DNA of 64,000 nt from Parelaphostrongylus tenuis (taxonomy: Eukaryota; Nematoda; Chromadorea; Rhabditida; Metastrongylidae). A model generated the notes under the pieces. The model saw only the letters and a list, made by a program, of their open reading frames with translations, did not search any database and was not told where the DNA came from. Every line of letters begins with the position of its first letter. Position 1 is the first letter of the stretch. Positions 45,861 through 55,940 of the stretch are shown piece after piece. The position numbers and the translations under genes are program-made. Location of the stretch: assembly GCA_019055375.1 (NCBI GenBank), contig JAHQIW010003944.1:1-64000 (forward strand), read 5' to 3'.

Positions 45861-47157
45861 ATAAATTTTAGTAAATCATGTTAACTAATTATTTCTCTTT
45901 TTCAGTTTATCTCCACTCATCAAACGTTCGCGTTGCGTTTAACCTTAAATAAGCGTATAGTTAGCTGAATATATGTTATGCTTCAAAAATTGTTCACAAT
46001 GGGATAACACAGTGGGTGATGGTGCAAACTCTCGACAAGCAAGCTTTGGCTCCTTTCCTCCACTTCCACGAGCCACTTATGTACACTTTGGCTCGCTTAA
46101 TCTCAAGTTCGCAAGAAAAATCGTCTCATCCAACATTCTAAAACATTTATGAAGCAGGGGACATTCTCGAGTACTAACAGAAACAACTCGTAAATCGTAT
46201 ACAAAATGATGACGTGATCAGTAAGATACAAAAAGCGCCCCTCCTCCCCTTGCCTGCTTTTTGGAGGTGGCCGCATTGAGTTGAATGCTCTGAAAGCATA
46301 TTATATCCTAAAAAGAAATAATAATTTGATAAGATGTTTTGATCCTTTTATCAGGTGTAGCATGGTACTCATGCAGTACCAGACATTTGTTTTGCCTTAC
46401 AGACTCATCAGAAGCATAGTACTTTTCGGTTGAGCAGATCTCATGTAGGAAATTATATTCGTTATTTATAGAGGAATCAGATTATCAGATTGATGTTGTT
46501 TTTTGAGCGAGGTTTGTTTGAACAGTCGTAAATAAAGAAGCAGTAGTGTCAATAACAAGCTGTATTCAACACCGGCTGTCACCTCAGTGGTCCGCCGACA
46601 TTATGGCCTAGATGGTCGAAACTGCACTTAATCAACTTAGTCAAACACTTTAAATCCTCAGCAGAAGGAAACCTTGCAGGCTGCTTGAAAGTTGGCCAAT
46701 ATCTAATTGTTCAAACACTCTCAGAACTATGAAGAAAAAAATTAAAGGTTTTCATAATGTGTTAGAATTATTATAACAATGTTGAGGTGCGACCAAAACA
46801 TGGAATCGAAGCCGGCTTCGCAGTGTCGACCACTTATCTGGGAACCCATCAGATTTTTGAGTGCGCCTAATGCTCTCACTTTGCCTCAAACCCAGCCTGT
46901 TCGAAACTACATTTCTCTACTCTTGCGTTATATTTCATTCTAGCTGTCGTTAACAATGCTAGGAAGAAATTGAAGTTGAAATCGGTGATTTAAACCACAC
47001 TCCAAGCTGATATCAATGGAAAGCCACCGATGTTTGTATGCTGATTATGAAATGAAGATATAAGTGATATTTTGTTAGCCTAATCAAGCGAGAAACTATT
47101 GTCTTGGTTGTTCTTAACCAGCCATCTGACAGCCAAGACCGAATCATCAGCAAGTTC
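45861..47157. other. Unassigned stretch with one family C fragment
   Basis: A family C fragment lies at about 46325-46510 (GTGTAGCATGGTACTCATGC, AGACTCATCAGAAGCATAGTAC, CGGTTGAGCAGATC). The rest shows no supported frame. Confidence 0.4.
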
Positions 47158-50100
47158 AGTCGTACACTCACATATCACAGCATACAGGCTAGTACATACT
47201 ATGCACCGGTGGTCTTTTCTCTACGCTCCTTTCAGAGTCTAAAGTTGGACCCGTGATAAGCTTTATATACATTCACAAGATAAGAATAATGTCACACCCT
47301 ACTGCATCTCACGAGAAAGCAGCGCCAACCTGATGGAGTCCTGTAATCAGAGAGCACTTTTGGAGTATGAGTCTAATGAATGAAGATAGCGTTTTATAGA
47401 GGCACAGTTGAGCTTTATTCAACTCATGCTGATTAATGAGCTATTAAATAACTGATGCAGATGTGACGATGCAAGATTTAGCAACAATTCGAGATTTCTT
47501 CTCTCTATTAGATAATTGTGAATGTAGGCGTTCTCGTTTGATGTTTTAATCAACACTGTTTAAGTGATGTTTGAACTCTTTATCATTTCTGACGTGTTTC
47601 TCAAAGGGCAAACTCACAAATTCCGTCCTGTATTCACGCTGAAAATACAGTTGCCTTTGTAAATAACAACCACCGGCAATGTTAGGCTGTTCCTTTTGTG
47701 ACTTGTAAACGTAATAGTCTACCTGAAAATTTTCTGTGTGGATACTTCTTACTCTTCAGTTCCACATTTCTTTGCTTGAGATCTGAATAAGATAATTTGA
47801 TTAGGTGCGATATTTGTCGGATTTTCATGCACTTTTGTAAACCTTCATAGTAACAATGAGCTGATGAGGAGAATACGATCTAATGACACTCCCACGCAAG
47901 GAATAAACATGAAAAACAGACTTGCGTCAGATTAATCGGATACAATGAGGAAATTACAGCTTTGTTTCTCATGCGTCTGTTCTAAAATTATTTCACGGTG
48001 TTGTACTTCTTGACATCACTGACCACTTTTTTTAAGTGAAATGGATTACAAAATAAATTGGAGATTTCGACCATTTTTGTTAAAAAATATTTTGCCTATA
48101 AGAAAATTCTGAGAAATTTATGCGCAATAATGTCATTGAAAATTCTTACAAAATATCGGTACATATAGTCAATATCTTTTCTTACATAAAGTTTTGAAGA
48201 TGTTGTTAAATTCTTCATTCGATGTGCTTATTTTTTGTCCTCAGTCGAATAAAAAACGCTCTTTGCGATGAAAAAGCGTATGGTGAGGTCGAGTCATTTC
48301 ACTAAGCTGAGAGTCCTGTGTGAAAGGAAATTGCTAGTCGACGCCACTACATTCGTGCTGTCCTCTACTTTACTCCAGATGTCAGCGCTTTAGTTGAATA
48401 CTATGAAAGAAATTGACATTAAAAAAGGTAGAAAAAGGATTTTTTTAGGAACTGAATGTTACTGCTCAATAATTTAGCGAGGGGACACTTATACCCTTAG
48501 CGCTGTTACGTTTGAAGGAGTTGGACAAACAAGGTGTACATCAATCATTGTACTCTCAGATTGCCTCACTAACTAATGGGTTTTTATCAAGCTTTCGATA
48601 ATTTTGCATACGGGGAACTAATTATAAGAGAAGTCGGTTGCGAGACTGGATCCAGCGACTTAATCACATCTCGAAGCTCTAAGCAGCTGAGGTAAATAGA
48701 TTTGTTTCTGAATTGATGACGTGTGCAGATATAAGGAATTTTGATCATAGAAGACTGTTTATTCGGAAATGGTGTTTGACAGCTTTAAAATACATCTTGA
48801 TATTTCTCTTTACTTTTTGAGTCTGGATTGAGCAGCCACTGCCTTCCATAATTTTGATCTATGGAATGAATTATGGAGCTGAAGTTTCCTGGAAACGAAA
48901 CATGCTGGGCAATGCGGCATACGAGCTCTCTTTTGTCTAGCGTGCTTCTCTCAAGGCACTGACATTATTAGTGTTCTGCTCGTTTTCTTTTCTTGGGGTA
49001 CATCGATTACATTACTATAAATCTTACTAGATTTCTGCCTAAAAATTCAAGATATCGGCTTTCATATGTGAGACATTAGACGCCAGACAATCAGATTTTG
49101 CCTAGGTTCCTCCAATAGCAATGCTGCTCTTTATGAGAGAATATGGAAAATTACGTTAGTGTCGCATGCTACCAAAGCACCAACCCGTAAAGTACTTGTG
49201 ACTGAAGAAACATTAACGCAATAGTAAAAATTATCATGCTCAGATATGGACCCTCAAATCAGAACTTCATATCAAGTCGTTAAATCTTTGAATATGACCT
49301 GTTATTCACATGTTTAGTTTGTAGGTAGAAGAATGGAGAATTAACATAAAGGGTCTGTGGAAACAATACACAATCTGCATCTCTCTTCGAATGGCTTGCG
49401 TATTCAAAGCACGCACCAGAGAGAAGCGTGATTCTTTTAAAGAACCTGATGGATATCCGTTAGAATGCGGTAGTGCTAAGTACAATATGATAACCTCTTC
49501 GGCCTTGTTATGAAGACGTGTGCTCAGATGGCGGACGCCCTTTGCAATATTTCCCTCATCTGTTGCAGGCTGTCATAAGATACTTGGATGCATCATCTTC
49601 ACTACTTGAACTTTTCCATTTGCTTTCCTGCCAGAATTGTGTACGTGCGACCGACTGCAGGTAGTGTTTGCACAATGATTCCACCAAAAACTTTAACGTC
49701 TTCATGACTGGTTAGTTTCATTGCCGAACTTCCATCTCCGGCGTTGATTTTTTGAATACACTGGAAGTTTTCCCTGAAATAGGATTTTTCAGCCTTGATA
49801 AGGATGTGGTCCTGAGAGGTCACTTATGTATTTACTAATGGCAAGACCCACCGTAACTTTGATATGATGAACGTGGGTGCAAAATCTCAAACTTTGTCGA
49901 AATTGTGATTGTCACATATGCATCTGGTGAAGAATCCAGAAAACTCTAGCACGACTGCATTAAGGCTTCTTAAGAGAGATAATCGCACAAAACTGTCATA
50001 CTTAGTCCACCTTATGATTTTTCGAGACGTGTCTCTGAAAACGTTTGTAATAAACCTATTCCTTGCAAATATAAGTTGTGTTAATGTTTGGTTATCGAGT

Positions 50101-51035
50101 TTTATCATCATAATTTTTGCCTAATAATGATACAGCATGTTTTAAGCCGTTTGTAAGTCTGGATAAGTGCAAAATACGTGCCTGTTTCGCCCTCCAAGAT
50201 CCGTCAATAACACAATCGCCTTCGGTTCAGCCGATTCCTTATGGCTACTCTCATCTACAAAGGAATCAAAACCGAATAATAATTCATTGCAAGACAAGTG
50301 ACAGAATCTCCTGTAATGACCAGCAATCTAGCTTGTGACTAGTGAAAAAATCATACCTTTTCTTTCGATCGTTTTTTATAGGCGCTCAAGAACAATTTTC
50401 ATATCATTATCGACTAATATAGTTTTTGAGCGATGTCTATTAAAAGCGGTCGAGTGAAGAGGTCTAAAGTTCTATTTCTGAATCAAGCTTAATGACTCAA
50501 TGGATGCCGATTCAGCTAATCCGTGGTTCCCGGGCGCGATGAATGGCAAGAACGATTCATAAGAGTTTTATGAACACTAAAACATGGGAGTACAAGAGGA
50601 TTTTGCAGCATCAAGAGCTAATGAGAAATCCAAAAAGATAGCTGGAACGGCGAAAAACTTTATATAAACTACGCGCCGCTTTGATAATTGTGGTAATCGC
50701 GCAACTTTACAGTCTCATCTACAATAAGGTGAAATTTCTCATCGATAGGCACCCTTTGCATGATCTGAGTGCGGCACGTGAGCCCGAAGCAGCGCCATCT
50801 TGATTGGAACTACTTCGACGTGCGCGTACATACTCCGAAATAGAGTCGTCATCTGGGGATTGTCGCCATAATTCCGTGGAGGCTTGCGATTTTTTCATAA
50901 TCTTCCACAGATCTTCTAAAGATTTCTTTTCCTTGTTTATTGCCTTTTTTGCAGTGTTATGATGGTTTAAATACACCTAAGAGAATTGAGTGGCGAGCAA
51001 AAAATTGACCTTAGGCGAGACTGAAACCTCGTTTT
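47158..51035. repeat. 3.9-kb segmental duplication, copy 1
   Basis: Matches 55941-59808 in the same orientation over the whole length, with the offset shrinking only from 8782 to about 8768 bp. Identity by eye is about 90%, with point changes and small indels. It contains a family C element (50125-50470) in the same place as copy 2, the frame at 49605-49808, a conserved plus-strand frame end (NAALYERIWKITL, about 49115), and the exon-like block at 50719-50976, frameshifted here. Confidence 0.9.
49605..49808 (-). pseudogene. Exon-like frame in the duplicated segment, product unknown
   Basis: After an acceptor-like CTCTCAG the frame reads DHILIKAEKSYFRENFQCIQ, then INAGDGSSAMKLTSHEDVKV, and ends KQMEKFK with TAG, about 68 codons, fully open. 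In copy 2 (about 58392-58595) the same frame has a CAA-to-TAA stop in the middle, and replacements are not biased to silent sites. It was probably coding in an ancestor but not under selection in at least one copy. No family is recognised. Confidence 0.4.
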
Positions 51036-51044
51036 CCAAGCTGC

Positions 51045-52740
51045 TAGTCTTCTGCTGTTAAAATAATAAGGATAGATTACTACTACTCAAAGTTTGGATA
51101 TAGTCTATGTCTTAATGGAGCAAATGTACAACACTTATTAGAAACACAAAGACAAATGAGACTTCAGCGAAGACTACATAAATCGGGATAACGCTCACAA
51201 AGAGTCGACACCAAAATAATTAATTTTAAATTCGGGCATCATCTTTAGAGATTCATTAAAGATGAATACTATACAGTTCATCATGTGCTTGAATACTCAC
51301 TTCAGTGTACTGAGCACAACTTTATGCAAATTCGTCATGGTCAAGAAATGTTGGGTTCTTGCTATTGACTAAGGAGATAAAGACAAGCTATATATGACAA
51401 GAATATTCTGGGCAGAATCTTCCTTTGCACCTGCGTGGTAGGCGAGTAATATTTGACTGAGCACAGTGAGTTGCTTGTCAGAGAACTCCGCAATTGATCT
51501 GAACATATCGCCCTTCTTCACCAAATAATGAACGTCAGCTGCGAAAAACCTTAGCAGGATTTACGTCGATGAAGGCAGAAGTTGTGAAAAAATTCTCATG
51601 AAGAATAGTCGGAAAAGCTTGGGAATACAAAACTTGGCTGTTAACTCTAACAAGTTAAACGAAGAAGGACAGATTTACTTTTACTCTTGCAGCAATGTGG
51701 AATTGACAGTTGGAAGGTTACCCGCCAGTCTTTGTCGTTTCCCAATCTCTGCTTCAAATCCCAAAATCCTCTGCTAGAAAGTGATGGGTTTTTTAAGTTG
51801 GAGCACAAACTGCGATGCAAAGCATAAGGACTGAGTTCCAGCACCAGTTAGTATCACAGTGAACTTAATCTTTTCGCTAACATATTGGAAATGTAATCAC
51901 CAATATATATTAATTGGCGGCATGACCAACGATTTTCATGTATCTTCATACTCTACGGTTTTTTGAGATCTCTTTTAAAATTAAACACGTTGACAACGAC
52001 GTTAAAATACTGCGCGGCTGCGCGGCGAGTGCCGCTGCCACATTGACGTTATGGTAGTTTTCTTATATAATGTGGATTTTTATCGTCACTAAAGGTCATT
52101 TCGTCGCGACATTGATAAAGCTACTTGTGGCAGAAACAATGGCAATGCATTCTGCTAAAACCTCGAATCCCTATAAAAAAGTCCCTATAAGTATAAAGAT
52201 ATTCACCAAAACGAATTCTGTTTGCAGTACGTTGGTTTTCATCGTTAGCAGAGAGCAAAATAAGAGACATACCATAGAGCAAACTTGGAGGAAGAACAAA
52301 CATCTATAAAGCTGTGGAATAACTCTAAAAACAGATGAAGAAGAAAAACGAAGTTATATAACAGCTGGAGATATCTTCCCTTTCACAACAATATGCTTTT
52401 CCCTTTGAACCATAAATAATTTTCTCATTCCTGCTACAGAACTTTTTATGGACGTCTCTTCTGCTATATTGCATCGCTTGATCACGACAATATCTCCACA
52501 GCACCTTAGATTACCAAGTTCCCATATTTCTGTTCTAAAGCGTAATAATAAAAACTCCCGCCCTATAGACCGCAGCACACGCGGCGTGCGGTCTAAGCTA
52601 GTAACAGCTCAGATCGTAGTCAACGTGTTAAACACCTCGGCAGCTTTTTTTGAGCCTTTTATGAGGTCTGCAATTCCACTTCTCGTGCCAAACATACGTT
52701 TCAGCCTTCAGGCCTCTTCTGTAGCACGGTAACCTTAGCA
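51045..52740 (-). CDS. Gene-like segment, cleaner copy of the 7975-12306 pair, product unknown
   Basis: Open frames on the minus strand match degraded frames in the plus-strand copy. They are 52354-52578 (GREFLLLRFRTEIWEL, DIVVIKRCNIAEETSIKS), 51722-51830 (YALHRSLCSNLKNPS, GFWDLKQRLGNDKDWR, donor GTAACC) and about 51449-51545 (DVHYLVKKGDMFRSIAEF, SDKQLTVLSQILLAYHA, donor GTGCAAAGG). A possible last exon near 51340 (NSKNPTFLDHDEFA) ends in TAA after a CTCCTTAG acceptor. Positions that are stops in the other copy are sense codons here. Not every phase can be joined, so part of the model is wrong or this copy is also decaying. Confidence 0.4.
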
Positions 52741-52765
52741 AAAGTGTCTTCGAGGCATGATCATT

Positions 52766-52951
52766 ATAGCGTGAACAAGAGTGCAGTGCAAAGCGAACGT
52801 CGGTAGTGCAACGGTTAGCATACGCTCCCGGAACGAGTGAGATCTGGGTTCGAATCCCGGCTGACGCAAACGTTTTTGCACAGCACACCACATATTGGGT
52901 ATACTACAACATCATGCCACTGCAAGTGACTGTCAAAATAGAAAGAATTTA
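52766..52951 (+). mobile_element. One-armed tRNA-Gly retroposon with 7-bp target duplication
   Basis: Only the right half of the foldback element: leader atagcgtg..gtgcagtgcaaagcgaac, A box tcggtagtgcaacggttagc, B box gggttcgaatcccggctgacgc, then the family tail through caagtgactgtcaaaatag. Flanked by GATCATT (52759-52765 and 52952-52958). It interrupts sequence continuous in the related copy near 8010. Confidence 0.75.
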
Positions 52952-53071
52952 GATCATTGGAGAGTTAAGCACAGAACGGAAGGTCAGTGGTCAGCCTTTT
53001 TTGCGACAGTGTGGGTGGAGATACTCTGAAAAGGCCTTCTAGTCTACTTCAGCAGTAAAGAATATTATGTT

Positions 53072-54121
53072 TCAATCTCGTAGCGTTTTTCGCTGAACAA
53101 GGCATTTTCCTAGACTTTCAGTGATGTTTTGATAGTCAAATCTCAAAAACTTCAATGTTGTACTTGGTTTTTGAGGAAGATTTCCAGTGCCCTGTAACAG
53201 CAGAAAGAAGAATGCCTTCGCACTCACCATGCACTTCTGGCCGTCTAGGGTGACCGAGTAGCTGTGTGTCAAACCGCGCAGTTGATTTACCGCGCAGCGA
53301 GCTTCATATGTGGCATGCCGTTTTGTTATTGAATCAGGAGTTCTTCGCTTCGAAAATTTTTGAGTGGAACATATGACTGCGATACTCCAAGACACCCTCC
53401 ACACATTAATGTGCTTTTCATGCATAGGCTTAGGCTGCTCAAACTTAGGCTCAAGCTTAGGCTTAGTAGCAGTGTTGTTTGGCTATATAAAATGAAAATA
53501 AGAAACGTGAACCTGCAGAACGATAGTATAAAGTTTCTTTTGCAGCTACGTTGCATGAAATCTGAGAATTTCTGCAAAGTGGAGAGAGAAGTTTCAGAAT
53601 GAAATACAAACAAAATAGCGGAGATGCGTTGAGTGTGAAATGTGGTCTTATCCTCACTGGAACAGTGCACTAAGGAGCCATTTCCAGGAATAATATATGC
53701 CTTGGAATTGTCGAGAGTTAAGTCATCGAGTCCTACTGAAACTTGAGAAAACAAAACGGGAAACGCGATAATTATATATGATTGAAATCGCACATAGATA
53801 ACAGAAGCGTACTAGGAAATTTCGCAGCAAGGAGGAAGCTGGCATCTATTTGCGTCAAAATTTATCTTATTGGTCTAATATCGGCGATCAAAAGTTTTCC
53901 CCACACATTCCTTGTAATTGATCGATAGCTTATTCAATGTAGATGCAAAGCCCCTACAAAACGAAGAAATGGTGGTTGCGGAATATTTTACCACTTAATT
54001 GCTTGCAGGAAACCTTATTGACAAATCTCGTCTGAAGCAAATGGTACTAGTTCTTTTCCGTTAGACGTCACCTAACAAAGAAACGATCCCTCTTGGCGGA
54101 TAAAAATTTCTCATGAGAGTG
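53072..54121 (-). CDS. Gene model: five 3' exons, about 147 residues, product unknown
   Basis: Exons on the minus strand: 54072-54121, 53907-53953, 53658-53735, 53228-53376 and 53072-53191; all junction phases agree. Key sites are acceptors TTTTGTAG, TTTTCTCAAGTTTCAG, ATCGCAG and TGTTACAG, and donors GTGACG, GTGTGG, GTGAGG and GTGAGTGCG. The last intron is only 36 bp and in frame. Peptides include HSHEKFLSAKRDRFFV, STLNKLSINYKE, DLTLDNSKAYIIPGNGSLVH, ATYEARCAVNQLRGLTHSYS and the C-terminus ITESLGKCLVQRKTLRD. The N-terminus is missing. No family is recognised. The intron at 53377-53657 contains the TTAGGC-like cluster. Confidence 0.43.
53424..53466 (+). repeat. TTAGGC-like cluster (nematode telomere unit)
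   Basis: Within 43 bp there are three exact TTAGGC units (53431, 53445, 53457) plus near units (ATAGGC, TCAAGC and a final TTAG), mostly in 6-bp register. It is interstitial and degenerate, not a telomere. Confidence 0.75.
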
Positions 54122-54829
54122 CTAGTAATCATCTAAAAGCATAAATCTCTGGCTATGCATCACATGCTCACTTTTTTAATATCCTCTTTATAGCGCTATA
54201 CCATTCGAAATAAAATTATGTTCCACACCCGCTGTTCGCTTTCACTAATACTTAGCTGGAAGCCCAAAATGCGAATAAACGTGTAGAAAAAAATTACCTA
54301 ATATCGAGTCCTATGTTTTCTTCGAAGTTTTCTCTACGAGTGAGAAAGATTAGATCAATAACAAAAATTGCACTTATTCACAAATCAACCAACAGCTATG
54401 TTCTGCGAGAAGTATGCGTGTATGAACCATAAAACTTTCCTCATAAAACTTTCCTCTTTGCCACAGCGCTGTGAAAAGGCTTCTTCAAAAAGAGGCATGT
54501 AGAGCATTGACCAGAGATTTGAGATTTCGATTAATTTATCAACTTTCTCCAGAAAAGTTCTTGTCCATCATAAAGGACCGTCCCCTTTCTGTGCCGTTTA
54601 AGAGAAAACTGCAAAGGCATTTATAAACATTAAGGTGAATAATCGATAATAAAACGCCTTTCACTAGCGACGTATGTTATCGTATCGCATCTACATACCA
54701 TAAGCAAACGATTAATCACACGAACTCCAGGTAAAAACTTTTGCGCATAGAAATAAGCACCATAAATGAGTTTGGATCTATATGTGTCATCATCGGAAGT
54801 CCTATGCTCTGTGCGGTTATCCTCTAATA
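54122..54829. other. No firm feature
   Basis: A 24-bp microexon ending at GTGAGC near 54174 would fit the phase of the 53072-54121 model but is too short to support. Otherwise AT-rich. Confidence 0.3.
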
Positions 54830-55140
54830 ATCTAATAACATGTTTTTGAACCTTTCATGAGATCTGTTATGACACTTGTAAAAAAGTAACAGACATGTTT
54901 CGACATGTCAGTCTATCACTAGCACGGTGCCTTCCGTTGGGGCTAATCCCTTGTGAGAGAATATACTCCGCATATATACAGGATTAGGCGACGAAGATGT
55001 TACACTGCTTGTGAGATGTGTAAACTCACTTGACACTGCAGAGATAACATATCACTGCATGTTCAGTGAAAATATCATCCGAGATTATAACGATCAATTG
55101 TCACTTGCTCATGGCTGATAAACTTGACCTCTATATTCTA
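54830..55140. repeat. Dispersed repeat family C, copy
   Basis: Near-complete core: AACATGTTTTTGAACCTTTCATGAGATCTG, the GACATGTTTCGACATGTCAGTC palindrome, ATCACTAGCACGGTGCC and GAGAGAATATACTCCGCATATA. Confidence 0.75.
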
Positions 55141-55224
55141 CTGTCATTCAAGACCTCTCTCAAAACAGTATTTGGTTGAAAGATTGCCTTTCTATTGACC
55201 CGGGCCTTTAACCTTTCTATCAAT

Positions 55225-55905
55225 TAGTTATCAATATGAAAACTTAGTCTTTAGCTGGCACGAGGTTGCTATCTGCACAGCGATCTATTAACAACAATCA
55301 ACAAAGACAACACCAACGACGTCCACCAACCTCGTGCCAGCTAAAGAGCTATGTTTCCATATGAATTGATAATATTAGGTCATCCCACAGGCTTCGGAGC
55401 TGAAGCAATAAAAACCAAAGGTATTAACCGGAGAGGATTGAAACTGCATAATTTTGGTATCGTTCAAGATAGAGTTGTCTTGATAGAGGACCGACTTGTT
55501 AATCACGAACGAACAAAGCGCAAGAAAAATAGTGGTGAGGCAGAGCAGAAGATAACGGAATTTAAGGCAATGCATGATGGGGTTGCAGGAAGGACTTCAA
55601 GAAAGTGGCTTGCGAAGTTCAGGCTGGTGAGAAAGCCTGGAGGAGAGGGGGGGGGGGGGTAGTCGTGCTCGGACCATCCACAGGAAACTCCATTAATCTT
55701 GATCGCCGCTATGCTATATTTTTTCCCACGCGTCATTTGCGCATGAGTAGCAAACGAATTTGTTCCCACCGACAACTCCATCTCAGAGCAAGTATAAGCA
55801 GGCTTGTTTGCAAAAAAGATGCTCAATTAAAACACTGTGAGCCATTTATGAGGTCCTCTAAAGTATAGGTGTTAGTTTTAGTTATGAACTTTGAGACTTT
55901 GGGTT
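55225..55905 (+). repeat. Dispersed repeat family H, copy 2, with terminal hairpin
   Basis: Begins with a hairpin: left arm 55229-55268 and right arm 55327-55371 are inverted, with a perfect 17-bp core (tagctggcacgaggttg / caacctcgtgccagcta). The body matches 4240-4810. A 103-codon plus-strand frame (55351-55662) is open but ends in the poly(G) tract and is inside the repeat, so it is not called as a gene. Confidence 0.75.
55647..55659 (+). repeat. Poly(G) tract
   Basis: Thirteen consecutive G inside repeat family H; absent from the other H copy at 4130-4840. Confidence 0.95.
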
Positions 55906-55940
55906 GTGGTTATCAATCCTTATAATTTCGAAACCGCAAA

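Noticed and set aside
53424..53466. TTAGGC cluster as a telomere or chromosome end
   Set aside because: Too short and degenerate, and flanked on both sides by ordinary sequence including a gene model.
55351..55662. 103-codon plus-strand ORF
   Set aside because: It lies within dispersed repeat H, starts in the hairpin arm and ends in the poly(G) tract; the sister repeat copy does not keep the frame.
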